A stretch of 60,945 bases of DNA from assembly GCA_037143175.1 (NCBI GenBank), contig JBAWZF010000016.1:1-60945 (forward strand), given 5' to 3'. This document shows positions 30,443 to 40,241 of this stretch, in pieces; the first letter of the stretch is position 1; each line of letters opens with the position of its first letter. The position numbers were made by a program, and so were the translations under genes. The notes under the pieces were generated by a model. The model searched no databases and was not told the DNA's origin. It was given only the letters and a program-made list of their open reading frames with translations. Origin of the DNA: a bacterium (lineage in GTDB: Bacteria; Verrucomicrobiota; Kiritimatiellia; CAIKKV01; CAITUY01).

Positions 30443-31987
30443 ATGATGGAATTAGCAATGTGGACGTTGGTGCAGGAGGGGGGGCGGTTCGACTCCGTCA
30501 GTCTTCTGGTCCGGTTTGGTTTATTTATTTCGGCATATCTGGTCTTTTCGGTGGCCCAGCGATTCTGGATCCAGCAACGGCTTCTCCGCAATGTCAGCTT
30601 TCCCTTGAATTTGTTGATGATGGTGTTGCTGCTGTTGGTGTGCTTTAAGCCGCTCCTCAGTCAGTTGAATCCTTACGTTCTTAATGCGATTCTTGCGGCT
30701 GCGATTTTTCTTGGAGCCTCTATCGGTCTTAAAGGTGCTGATGTTTTTCTTTTTGATGTGATGGCCCAGTGGAGGAAGCGCCCCCAAGTACCGCTCCTAT
30801 TGCGCGATATCGGGCGTTGGGTGCTCTCCCTGGTGGCACTGATCCTGATCATTCGCGGTTTTTTCCCCGGAGTGAATCTCGATATTTTCGCCATGTCGTC
30901 GCTGGTCGTTGGCTATATTGTTGGTAATGCGACGCAGGACACATTGGGGAATTTATTTGCCGGTCTGGCGCTGAATACTGAGCGTCCATTTCAAATTGGC
31001 GATTGGGTGACGGTGAGCGGCAATACGGGGCGCGTGGTGGATACAACCTGGCGTGCGACGAGGTTGCGCACCAAGTCCGAGGATTACATTATTATTCCTA
31101 ATGCTTCCATCGCACGGGACGCGATTATCAATTATTCCAGGCCTACCACGCAGCATGGGTGCTATCTTCCCATCGGTGTGGATTATGAGAGTCCGCCTAA
31201 TGCGGTAAGGAGCGCCATACTGAGTGTATTGGCGGATATCCCGGAGGTGTTGAGTTCCCCCGCCCCTGTCGCTAATCTTACGGGGTATGGTGATTTTTCG
31301 ATGAATTTTACGATTAAGTTTTTCATCGCAGATTATTCTCAACTTGATCCAATTCAAAGCATGGTCATGGATCGGCTTTGGTATGTGTTTAAACGCCAGG
31401 GAATTGGAATCCCCTATCCCATTCAGGATGTGAGACTCAGCAATCGGGTGGTAAGTGAGCGAAATATCCTTGAGGTCAATCGCAAGGCGGTGCGGGACCT
31501 CGTGAAGCGGGTGGAGTTGTTTCAATCCTTGTCTGATGCCGAATGTGAAGGGTTGGTTGCTTCGGTGGATACTGTGCCCTTTGCAGCAGGAGAAACTCTT
31601 TGTCGTGAGGGGGACCCCGGTGATTCGTTTTATGTGATCCGGTCTGGAACAGTGGTGGTGAAAATCCGCGGTACTGATGGGGTCTCAGTTGAAGTGGCGC
31701 GACTGTCAAAAGGCCAATTTTTCGGTGAGATGTCATTGCTTACCGGAGAGCGACGTATGGCCTCGGTGGTGGCTGATGAAGATGTAGAGGTGGTGCGGGT
31801 GTCGAGTCAGGACTTTGCCGCTTTGCTCAAGGCGAATTCCGAGTTGGCCAGCAAACTTGCGGCTGCGCTTGAAAAGCGGTTAGCCGGGCGCCAGGCCCAT
31901 CTGGCGATCTCATCAACGAAAATGCCTGTGCCGGAGAATCAATCTATGCTTGCCGCGCGGATCCGGCGATTTTTTGGGCTCGTTTAA
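30443..31987 (+). CDS. MscS-family mechanosensitive channel with C-terminal cyclic-nucleotide-binding domain
   Basis: The 514-aa protein has about four to five N-terminal membrane helices, then the MscS pore helix and beta domain (SSLVVGYIVGNATQDTLGNLFAGL, then ERPFQIGDWVTVSG). About 130 residues of cytoplasmic vestibule follow. From residue ~350 it carries a CAP_ED domain: LFQSLSDAE, EGDPGDSFYVIRSGTVVV and the phosphate-binding cassette FGEMSLLTGERRMASV. Such channels can couple turgor sensing to cyclic nucleotide levels. The next gene starts 13 bases after its stop. Confidence 0.92.
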   Translation: MMELAMWTLVQEGGRFDSVSLLVRFGLFISAYLVFSVAQRFWIQQRLLRNVSFPLNLLMMVLLLLVCFKPLLSQLNPYVLNAILAAAIFLGASIGLKGADVFLFDVMAQWRKRPQVPLLLRDIGRWVLSLVALILIIRGFFPGVNLDIFAMSSLVVGYIVGNATQDTLGNLFAGLALNTERPFQIGDWVTVSGNTGRVVDTTWRATRLRTKSEDYIIIPNASIARDAIINYSRPTTQHGCYLPIGVDYESPPNAVRSAILSVLADIPEVLSSPAPVANLTGYGDFSMNFTIKFFIADYSQLDPIQSMVMDRLWYVFKRQGIGIPYPIQDVRLSNRVVSERNILEVNRKAVRDLVKRVELFQSLSDAECEGLVASVDTVPFAAGETLCREGDPGDSFYVIRSGTVVVKIRGTDGVSVEVARLSKGQFFGEMSLLTGERRMASVVADEDVEVVRVSSQDFAALLKANSELASKLAAALEKRLAGRQAHLAISSTKMPVPENQSMLAARIRRFFGLV

Positions 31988-32000
31988 AAGAATTTGGATC

Positions 32001-35000
32001 ATGAGAAAAATTCTAGTTATTGGGCTCCTGTCCGCCTTATGTGTTTCGCGCTCTGCTTTCCCGGATGATGGCGCTTTAAGCCATGCGTCTCAGCAAGGTG
32101 TTTTTCAGATTGCGGGTGCCTCAGCCTCACTCACTCAATCCAATCGGGCATGGCAATTTCAATTTTCCCTGCCTCCCGGGGCGGCGGCAGGTATTTGGGC
32201 CAAATATACGGAAACGGATGGGCTTCCATCCAAGGCTCATGTATTGCGTTATGACTATGAACTTGCCCGCGATACCCCGATTCCTTTGCGTGTCAGTTGG
32301 GAAATCAAGGGATCATCAGGGGTACAGACTATTCCGCTGGTACTGCGGAAGCGGCAAGGGCAGGGGAAGCTGCTCATTGATGCCGCCCGCATCGGTTCCT
32401 GGAATGAAACCGTGTTGGTTGTCGCGCATCCCGGGGGGGCAACCGCTCTTTCAGGTGGACTTGGGATTAAAACCAAACTCGTGGTTTGGGCGCCTTGGCG
32501 GCTGGTGTTGGCCAGTCCCTTCGGACGCTGGCTTTGCTTGCTAGCGACCGCGCTTCTGGCGGCCGCCGTGGCGGGCGTCATGCGGCGCGCAAGGGACTGC
32601 GCACCCTGTGCACACCCCGACAAAGTCGGACTCAAACAGGGCTGGCAGCGGGATCTCATTTTCGGATTAGCCTGTGTCCTGGGCGTAGGGGCGATGCTCG
32701 CCATGTTGGCAAACGCCAATACGAGCCCTGGGCGGTCTCCGTTAACAATTATAGGGGTGTCGTTAGCCGGGGCCTTGATGGCCGCCTTATTCACCCGGCT
32801 TTGGGCGGGACGCGGGCCTACTGCGGCGGAGTCTTTTCAACATGTGATCATTCCCGGCCTCTTGATGGTGGCAGCGAGTGATCCGGCAATTTGGACGGCC
32901 GCTACAGAATGGGGTGATCTGGGGCAAATGACCCGGTTGAGCGCTGTTGTGTTCTGGGCGCTGTACCATGTGACCCATGTGCGACGTCTGTTGGCAACGC
33001 AGCATCCGTTGGATGCTGTAACGGGATTGCGTCTGGTTTCGATCCCCTTTCTATTTGGGCTCCTGCTGGCTCTTCCCAATCGCGACCTGATGCTGCAGGC
33101 TGGTTCACTACTGCTGCCCGGCGTGTGGGGCGGGTATGAGCTCAGAGTGGTTGTGGGCCGGATGTTGATGTTAATGATATTTAACCTTGGGGCCGCCGCA
33201 GCATGTGGCCGGAGGGCGACCACCGCCGGTGGAGGGGGAAACCTATGGGGGGCAGGCTCAGCCAAAGTGTTGGTGGCCGTTGCACTGGCCGTTGCCGTCT
33301 CTCCCATCATTGCCAATATGGGGGCTGGCCTCTATGACCTTCCTGGTTTCCTGCAGCCGCTCGCTTCTGTTGTCGCCACCATGCTGTCACAAGGATTGTT
33401 ATGGGCTGAAGCCTACCTGTTAACCGGCATGCTGTTAGATGCCATGCATCGCAGGACGCTACAATCGTTCGCCTTGACGGATTCTGCTCATAAAGGATTT
33501 CGTAATGGCCTCGTTTTCAGCGGGTGGTTCATGGGGTTGTTGCAATTGGGACAACTGTTAGCAGCCTCTTCCCTCTGGATGCAGGCCTATACTGCTGCTC
33601 CTTATTTAGCATGGGCATGTTTGGGTGCCATTACGTTTCCATTGATCAAAACGATTATTGAGAGTTTTGACGGGAGCCCCTCGTTTGTCCGGCGCTTGTT
33701 CCGTAATTATTGCAGGCCAGCCCTGACATTGCGCGGAGCGACGGTTGGCCTCGTCATTGTCTGGGCCTGGAGCCACCAGTTTATTGACTGGGATCTCCCC
33801 GAACGGGCCGGGGCGGGGTTTGTAGCCGGGGTATTGGTTTATGCCGGCATGAGTATTTTGAGTGATGTGGGGCGTGTGGCTGTCGGGCGTGGGAGCCTGG
33901 CAGGGTGGCGGCTTTATGGGGTGGAGGCGGTATTGGGGGGGCTGGTAGGGGCGGCCTTGGGCTTCTATTTCGATGCGGCGCAAACTCCGGTGGTGGCCAC
34001 GAAGTTGGCGGTTTACTGTGGATATGGAAAGGCCTCCATGCCCTACGATGTGTATCCGCTTTTAAGTCGTTGGGGTTTTCTGAGTTTGGGTGACTATATG
34101 GGCGGGGCAAGGCTGTTATGGAATGAGGCCTTGGCTGGTGTCATTTCCTGGGGCGTGGCAGCCTGGCTGTTTGCAATCAATAAGTCCTTCCTGCTGGCTG
34201 TGTTTCAACGCGAGTGGGCGCCGGTACGTCGTCTGGCATCGCGTGAGGGGGTGGCGGAACTGGCGGATGGGACCATTTTTGTCCTCCGCTGGGGATTATG
34301 GATGGCACCTGTTATTTTTACGTTCCTGCGCCAGATGCCCGTGCCTACCTGGTATAATCAGGACGGTGCGATTCGCACAATTTTTTGCGTGGCACAAACC
34401 GGCCTTTTGGATGGATCTGCCTTTACGGCCTGGAGTTTGAAAGTATTCATGTGGGTTTTGGCCTATGATACGTTTCGCGTGTTGATCTGGCTGGATCATA
34501 TGGGTTTGAGGGTGGCCACGCTTGTGAACCTCAGCTTTCTCGGTATGGATCGGCTGGATGAGCGTGTATCACGCTTCCTTGGTTCCCACGCTGCTGCCCG
34601 CTTTATTCCGGAGGGGATCAAACGATTTACCACATGGGCTCCCTTATTGCTTCCCTTTTACATTCCCGCCGGGGCGGCTTGGGATCAGGTTTGGGATCAG
34701 TCAAAAGCCCTGCAGTTATCTGCGACACCGTTAGTTGAACGTATTTGGGGACAGTCGATTGGTGCCGGCTTGCTTGAAGGTGGTGTGATTTTTGTGGCTG
34801 TTGTGTTGTTGGCTTCCGCTTGGCGTATCATGCGTGCCCGGGGAGAGATTCCTGCTGACGTGCCGGAGTTACAGAATAGCGTCTATGCGTTTTCCATACA
34901 GCCTGGAGGGGCACCCCGTGCCGAGTATCTGACGCAACAATTTGATGTCCATCGGCGTTCATATGAAGGTCGTGATCCTGCGGGGCGCGCATTTTTCTTA

Positions 35001-38000
35001 GTGGATGAAATTCCGGATGCCTCCGGGAAACACCGGGTTTGGCCGGTGTTGGGTAACTTCCCGGCGGAGATCGGGCCACAGCCTGAGGTGCTGGATGAGG
35101 GCGACCATCTGCGGTTCCTGCATGCTCAGCATGAAATTAAAGCCAATATCAGCGTAACCTTGCCGGATGAGGGGTTGTCGCTTGAAGCCTGGACGGTGAC
35201 GGTTCGTAATACGGATGAGAGGGTCCGCTCTCTATGTTTGGTTCCCTATGTGGAATGGTCGCTGAACAGCATGGATGCTGATCGCGGGCATACCCAATAT
35301 AACAGGTTGTTTCCGGATGTGTCTTTCCTGCCTGAGTTGAACGCTGTGGTCGCGGTGCATCATACCAGTAAGTTGGCTGGATTTCTGGCCGCAGATCGTG
35401 CTCCGGAGGGGGTGCATGTGGCACGTGTTGAATTCATTGGGCGAGCGGGCTCGTTGTGGGCACCCGAAGCCCTGCACGAAATGCAGTGGCGTGAGCCTGT
35501 GGCCCTGGCACCATGCCCCATGTTCGATTGTATCGGGAGTTTGGCCTTGCGGTTGGAACTTCCGCCCGGCGGCGAGTTGACGGTGCGTCTATGGGTGGGC
35601 TGTGCGACGTCGCGTCAGGCTGCCGAGGCCATGGTAAAAGCCGCTTGCCCGCCTGGTCTTCCACGTCCAGTATCCCCGGCCACCGGATTGCGCATCGGGC
35701 ATGGGCGACCCCCGCGGGGTATGGTGGGACCCTATACCCGCTTCGATGAGGGGGGGCGTGTGATGCGGGTGCTGACGCCCTTTACGCCGCGTCCGTTTGA
35801 TCACACCTTGGCAAATGCATTGGGCCATGTGATGGCGGTTACGAATCGTGGTTTACATACTTCATCCAGTGTGAATTCCCAGCAGAACCGGCTGACTCCT
35901 GACTGGGCGGATACCACGACCCGTGAGTTACCGGGTGAGGCCATCTATCTGTATGATCGCGATAACAATCAGTGGTACTCGCCTACTTATGAGCCCCTGC
36001 GTTCGCCGGGTGCTGAATATGAGGCCGATTTTCGGACTGATGGCACGGCGGTGTTCCATATGCGGCACGGGACGTTGAGCAGCGAATTGACGGTGTTTGT
36101 TCCGCCTGATGAGGCAATCGGTGTGTATCAGTTGAAGTTGCGTAATGAGGGTGACCAGGTGCGGCGTTTTTATTGTGCCCCATATTTCCAGATTACTTTG
36201 GCGGCTCAGCCTGAACACTCCGGGGTGTTACATCGTTATCCGGCCTCGGTAGGGCATGGCTGGTTGTTTGAGAATCCCCGAAATACATTCCGCTCAGGGC
36301 CCGCCTATGTGGCGGTGACGCCGGGGCCCGAGGCGAGTACGACCCGGCGAGGTGAATTTTTCGGGGCTGGCAGGACAGTCGCTCATCCAGTCTGGGTGGA
36401 GGGTGCGGTTGGCTTGCTTTTAGATCGAGATGATCAGGCTGTTGTCGCATTCAGAATCGCGCTGGATATCCCGCCTCATTCTGAGCGTGAAGTGGTTGTG
36501 GTACTGGGGCAGGCTGGATCCCGTGTGGAGGCCGAACGGCTGATTATTCGCTATGGTGAGACCGGACATGCGGCAAGTCAGCTTGAGGCGACCCGCCGCT
36601 GGTGGAACGGGTTTATGGGGACGCTGGTGGTAGAAACCTCCGATCCGGCCCTGGATAGCTATTTGTACTGGCTACGTTACCAGGCGCTGGCCGAGCGCAT
36701 CTGGGCGCGTAAAGGGTTCTATCAGGCCAGTGGTGCTTTCGGGTTCCGTGATCAGTTACAGGATTCGGTAAATCTGATCTGGGTGGATCCGGCATTGGCA
36801 CGGCGTCAGATTCTGCTCCATGCCGCTCAGCAGTTTGTCGAGGGGGATACCGTGCATTGGTTCTTCCTGCAACAGGACGGGCGCTCCAGTTTTTCCAGCC
36901 GCTCACATGCCTGTGACAATCTGTTGTGGTTGGGCTGGGCGGTAGCGGAATATGTCCGTATGACAGGGGATGAAACGCTGTTGGATGAAACGGTGCCGTA
37001 CCTGGATGCCGAGATTCCCCTGTTACCGTTGCCTGAGGGCAAACAGGGTATGGGATTCTTTCCCCTTCGATCCACCCGGGCAGACTCTGTTCTGGATCAC
37101 GTGCGACGGGCGTTGGATCTGGTCTTGCACAAGCGGATGGGGGCGCATGGCTTGCCCTTGATGGGAACTGGCGATTGGAATGACGGACTGGATGAAATTG
37201 GCAGTGAGGGGCGTGGTGAAAGTGTGTGGATGGGCTTCTTCCTCTACTACATTTTGCGCGAGTTGATGCCCTTGCTGGAGCGACACTGTAAGCCGCGTCA
37301 TGCCGCGGAGTACCGGCAGCGTAGGGAGGTGTTAGGGGTGGCCATTAACGCGATGTGGCGGGAGGATCGGTATTTGCGAGCCATTCACGATGATGGTACC
37401 GAGATCGGGGTTAAAGGGAGTGGGATTTGGGAAGTGGATGCCCTGACAGCTGCCTGGGCGGTTTTTTCCGGTATTGATAAGGAGCGGGGAAGGACGATGT
37501 TTGATACCGCGCTTCGGACATTGGAGCGGGATAACGTGATTTTACTCGGTTGGCCGGCCCTGAATGAGCAGACCAAACCATTTCTCGGGCGGAGTTGTCG
37601 CTATCCTGAAGGTGTGCGCGAGAATGGGATGTACTGCCATGGGGTCCAGTGGATGGTGGGGGCGGCCCGGCAGTTGTCGGAAGAATGGGCGGCAGCGGGG
37701 GATGAGGTTGCTGCAAAACAATACCGGGAAACGGCGATACGGTTGTGGCGTAAGATTTCACCGCTGGAACACACAACGCCCGACCAGATCGAGCGTTATG
37801 GAGGGCAGCCGAATAAACAGGCGGCAGATTTCCTGACGACTTATGAGCCCGGACGGATGATATGGAATGGCTATACCGGGGCGGCCGCCTGGATGTTGAG
37901 GCAGGCGCTGGAAGGTGTTGTGGGGGCGAAACTAAAGGACAACCAAGTACACCTGCCGATTGATTTTACGGAACCTCGTGGTGAGTTGCGGGTGTTGAAG

Positions 38001-38033
38001 GTGTCGCGCAATTTGACGGAAAGTCCCCTTTGA
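32001..38033 (+). CDS. giant membrane protein with C-terminal GH94 glucan phosphorylase module, NdvB-like without synthase domain
   Basis: This 2010-aa protein starts with a signal peptide and a beta-rich domain (to about residue 160). Roughly 790 residues crowded with membrane helices follow, then two consecutive GH94-type beta-sandwich domains (about 957-1215 and 1250-1490) and an alpha-helical barrel domain (about 1520-2010). The barrel contains FRDQLQDSV, HWFFLQQDGRSSFSSRSH and GTGDWNDG with Asp 1725 and 1728, as in GH94 phosphorylases and the C-terminus of cyclic beta-1,2-glucan synthase. I see no GT84/GT2 synthase domain. The downstream gene overlaps its stop by one base (TGATG). The start at 32001 is chosen over 31950 because a signal peptide begins there. 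Confidence 0.85.
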   Translation: MRKILVIGLLSALCVSRSAFPDDGALSHASQQGVFQIAGASASLTQSNRAWQFQFSLPPGAAAGIWAKYTETDGLPSKAHVLRYDYELARDTPIPLRVSWEIKGSSGVQTIPLVLRKRQGQGKLLIDAARIGSWNETVLVVAHPGGATALSGGLGIKTKLVVWAPWRLVLASPFGRWLCLLATALLAAAVAGVMRRARDCAPCAHPDKVGLKQGWQRDLIFGLACVLGVGAMLAMLANANTSPGRSPLTIIGVSLAGALMAALFTRLWAGRGPTAAESFQHVIIPGLLMVAASDPAIWTAATEWGDLGQMTRLSAVVFWALYHVTHVRRLLATQHPLDAVTGLRLVSIPFLFGLLLALPNRDLMLQAGSLLLPGVWGGYELRVVVGRMLMLMIFNLGAAAACGRRATTAGGGGNLWGAGSAKVLVAVALAVAVSPIIANMGAGLYDLPGFLQPLASVVATMLSQGLLWAEAYLLTGMLLDAMHRRTLQSFALTDSAHKGFRNGLVFSGWFMGLLQLGQLLAASSLWMQAYTAAPYLAWACLGAITFPLIKTIIESFDGSPSFVRRLFRNYCRPALTLRGATVGLVIVWAWSHQFIDWDLPERAGAGFVAGVLVYAGMSILSDVGRVAVGRGSLAGWRLYGVEAVLGGLVGAALGFYFDAAQTPVVATKLAVYCGYGKASMPYDVYPLLSRWGFLSLGDYMGGARLLWNEALAGVISWGVAAWLFAINKSFLLAVFQREWAPVRRLASREGVAELADGTIFVLRWGLWMAPVIFTFLRQMPVPTWYNQDGAIRTIFCVAQTGLLDGSAFTAWSLKVFMWVLAYDTFRVLIWLDHMGLRVATLVNLSFLGMDRLDERVSRFLGSHAAARFIPEGIKRFTTWAPLLLPFYIPAGAAWDQVWDQSKALQLSATPLVERIWGQSIGAGLLEGGVIFVAVVLLASAWRIMRARGEIPADVPELQNSVYAFSIQPGGAPRAEYLTQQFDVHRRSYEGRDPAGRAFFLVDEIPDASGKHRVWPVLGNFPAEIGPQPEVLDEGDHLRFLHAQHEIKANISVTLPDEGLSLEAWTVTVRNTDERVRSLCLVPYVEWSLNSMDADRGHTQYNRLFPDVSFLPELNAVVAVHHTSKLAGFLAADRAPEGVHVARVEFIGRAGSLWAPEALHEMQWREPVALAPCPMFDCIGSLALRLELPPGGELTVRLWVGCATSRQAAEAMVKAACPPGLPRPVSPATGLRIGHGRPPRGMVGPYTRFDEGGRVMRVLTPFTPRPFDHTLANALGHVMAVTNRGLHTSSSVNSQQNRLTPDWADTTTRELPGEAIYLYDRDNNQWYSPTYEPLRSPGAEYEADFRTDGTAVFHMRHGTLSSELTVFVPPDEAIGVYQLKLRNEGDQVRRFYCAPYFQITLAAQPEHSGVLHRYPASVGHGWLFENPRNTFRSGPAYVAVTPGPEASTTRRGEFFGAGRTVAHPVWVEGAVGLLLDRDDQAVVAFRIALDIPPHSEREVVVVLGQAGSRVEAERLIIRYGETGHAASQLEATRRWWNGFMGTLVVETSDPALDSYLYWLRYQALAERIWARKGFYQASGAFGFRDQLQDSVNLIWVDPALARRQILLHAAQQFVEGDTVHWFFLQQDGRSSFSSRSHACDNLLWLGWAVAEYVRMTGDETLLDETVPYLDAEIPLLPLPEGKQGMGFFPLRSTRADSVLDHVRRALDLVLHKRMGAHGLPLMGTGDWNDGLDEIGSEGRGESVWMGFFLYYILRELMPLLERHCKPRHAAEYRQRREVLGVAINAMWREDRYLRAIHDDGTEIGVKGSGIWEVDALTAAWAVFSGIDKERGRTMFDTALRTLERDNVILLGWPALNEQTKPFLGRSCRYPEGVRENGMYCHGVQWMVGAARQLSEEWAAAGDEVAAKQYRETAIRLWRKISPLEHTTPDQIERYGGQPNKQAADFLTTYEPGRMIWNGYTGAAAWMLRQALEGVVGAKLKDNQVHLPIDFTEPRGELRVLKVSRNLTESPL

Positions 38034-40102
38034 TGAAACGAACCTTGCATATTTGTATTGTCGGTCTGGCACTGGTTGCCAGAGGTGTTATAGGTAGTGA
38101 TCCGGCACCTTCTCAATTTTCTTTGCCCACCATCAAGCCGCAACATATTCACATGCGGCAATTGGTTAAGAATGCCTTGGGCTATATCAAGCCGGGGCAG
38201 GGGTTGTTTGACGAGGTGTCAGGATATCCGGTTGAGGGGTGGAATGATGACGATCAGTCCGGCCTCCAATTACGTGGATTTACCCAGCTTACCACGGTAG
38301 GTGAATGGCTGGAATTGCTGGCCCATATTGCGGCAGGCTGTGCCGATCAACCTTATTTGTCGAGGGGCGAAGCCCTTATCCAGCTTGATCGTGTGACTCG
38401 ATCTCTGCTTCATGATCAGGCGGATCCTAATCTCAGTGATCGTGGGTTATTGTGCAACTTTATCGGATTCGACAAAGGTCGCCGTATGGCACCACTGGCC
38501 TCTGATGCTTATAAGCAGGATTTTGTTGAAGCGTACGGAGCGCAAGAGGGGCTAGAGGTTTGGCGGGCCCTTGAAAAATGCGGTTGGGTTCGGCCATGGG
38601 CGAATGACGAACAGGGCGAGATTATCCGTGGGCCGGGATTTGGCTATGGGCAGGCATGCTTTAAGGGCGTATTGGCTCCGTATGCGTCACATGATGGCCA
38701 GATCAAAATCATGACGATGCTTGATCGGCGCGTGGTGCAGGTAGTTTTTGGTGATAACGCCAACTTAAGCGCTTCAGTAGCAAAGACCATAGGGGTACTT
38801 TTGAAGCCGGAAGTAGCAAATAATCCCTTGGCTAAGAGCATCCGGGGGAGATTGGAACAGTTTTTAGATGCCCAGCGGCCTGGTTATCAGTATCTCTATG
38901 ATTCCAAGCGGGGGCTTTTTCGCTTTGGGTGGAATGCCACCCATAAACAGTATCTGGGGTGGGGTGATCCCTCAGGAGTGTGGCAGGTTGCGTTTGCTGA
39001 TTATTACGTCAACGAATTCCGGGGCCCCCTCCAATTTGTTCTGATCCGGTTCGGTTTTCCGGATGACCCACTGCGGTATCAGGCGTTTAAGGTAAAATCC
39101 CGGGTCATGACCAGTGGGCAGGAACTCTTTACGCTGGGCTTGTGGGAGGGTTCAGCCTTCCAGGCTCTTGGCCTTTCGTTGTTTATGGGTGAGCGCTCCA
39201 TTCCCGGATGGCGGGCGAATCTTGAAAATACCGTGCGGATCAATTTGGACTATTCCCGTGAACATAAGTTGCCGGGATTTCTGTCAGAGGCCTACAGTGG
39301 GAATGGCAATCAGTACAGTGGCAAGATTGGGGTACCGGAACTTACGGTCGTTAATGACCCTCGAATCACTAATGCCCCGTCAATTTACACACTGGGGGTG
39401 GCCTACAGTATCTTACCAGATGAGATGGAGTCTTTCTTGCTAGACAACTGGTCTGCAATCTCATCCCTTTTTACGCAACATGGGCCCTGGGAGGGGACCC
39501 ACATGGTAACACAGCTACCCATTAAGTGTCAGACGGCCGTGCATGTCATGTCTCTGATTGTGGGTGGCTTGGGGGCGGGGGACGAGGCTATGGCACGATA
39601 TCTTGAACAGCGAGGGATGCTCGAGCGGTTGCGTGTGGTTTATCCCCGCGGTGAACCGGTAGATCTATTGGTTCCAGCGGTTCGCACAGTGGTTTGGTCG
39701 CCGGATGAAAGCAGGCTGGAGCTGAGTCGTGGGAACAGCGGATTTCGCCTGATGGGTGAAAACGTCCGGCAGGCAGCGGTGACTTGGATGGTAGATCAGC
39801 CAGTACAAGGGGTGTCGTTATCGGGCAATGTATTGCGGATCCGCTATCGGAATCGGGAGGCTGATCTAAAGGCAGTGATAAGTCTTGAGCGGCCTGTTTC
39901 AGATGGTCGAAGTGTATCTCAGGAAATATTTGTTAACCTCCGGCATACCCGCTGGCTTACGCAGGAACTTTGTATCCCTCTTCCCGCAACGCCAAGTCTG
40001 CTCAACATTCAAAAAGTGACACTTTTGTTGGGCTGTAAGGAGGGAAGGCAGAAGGTTGACTTGCAACTGACGCAGTTTAAAGCAGTATTATGCGCGGAGT
40101 AA
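38033..40102 (+). CDS. secreted (alpha/alpha)6-type enzyme candidate, coupled to the GH94 gene
   Basis: The 689-aa protein has a signal peptide. A helical catalytic-looking region follows, with aromatic and acidic clusters such as GWNDDDQSGLQLRGFTQ, FGYGQACFKGVLAPYASHDGQ, LWEGSAFQALGLSLFM and SEAYSGNGNQYSGK. A C-terminal beta domain of about 130 residues completes it. These patterns recall glycoamylase-like (GH144/GH189-type) glucan enzymes, but I cannot name the family with certainty. Translational coupling (TGATG) to the GH94 membrane protein strongly links their functions, probably on the same beta-glucan in the periplasm. Confidence 0.6.
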   Translation: MKRTLHICIVGLALVARGVIGSDPAPSQFSLPTIKPQHIHMRQLVKNALGYIKPGQGLFDEVSGYPVEGWNDDDQSGLQLRGFTQLTTVGEWLELLAHIAAGCADQPYLSRGEALIQLDRVTRSLLHDQADPNLSDRGLLCNFIGFDKGRRMAPLASDAYKQDFVEAYGAQEGLEVWRALEKCGWVRPWANDEQGEIIRGPGFGYGQACFKGVLAPYASHDGQIKIMTMLDRRVVQVVFGDNANLSASVAKTIGVLLKPEVANNPLAKSIRGRLEQFLDAQRPGYQYLYDSKRGLFRFGWNATHKQYLGWGDPSGVWQVAFADYYVNEFRGPLQFVLIRFGFPDDPLRYQAFKVKSRVMTSGQELFTLGLWEGSAFQALGLSLFMGERSIPGWRANLENTVRINLDYSREHKLPGFLSEAYSGNGNQYSGKIGVPELTVVNDPRITNAPSIYTLGVAYSILPDEMESFLLDNWSAISSLFTQHGPWEGTHMVTQLPIKCQTAVHVMSLIVGGLGAGDEAMARYLEQRGMLERLRVVYPRGEPVDLLVPAVRTVVWSPDESRLELSRGNSGFRLMGENVRQAAVTWMVDQPVQGVSLSGNVLRIRYRNREADLKAVISLERPVSDGRSVSQEIFVNLRHTRWLTQELCIPLPATPSLLNIQKVTLLLGCKEGRQKVDLQLTQFKAVLCAE

Positions 40103-40103
40103 C

Positions 40104-40241
40104 TTATTTCTTCCTGCCTACCTCGGATGGAATTTGATCCACTCTGCCGCCCGAAACCTTTGATTTCCAACGAATCTCATCATGATTGGTATCAAATTTC
40201 TGCTTGTCAACTGGTCTCGGTTTATCCCCTTTTCCATTCAT
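40104..40241 (-). CDS. 45-aa small protein of the GKGDxPRP type, unknown function
   Basis: A complete small frame begins MNGKGDKPRPVDKQKF and ends in a basic GRKK tail. GGAG lies about 7 bases before the ATG at 40241. The MNGKGDxPRP opening followed by D-x-I-x-W (DEIRW here) is, to my memory, shared by a set of tiny uncharacterised proteins in diverse bacteria and phages, which argues that it is real. It is convergent with the secreted enzyme gene, its stop lying one base past that gene's stop. Confidence 0.5.
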   Translation of the reverse strand: MNGKGDKPRPVDKQKFDTNHDEIRWKSKVSGGRVDQIPSEVGRKK

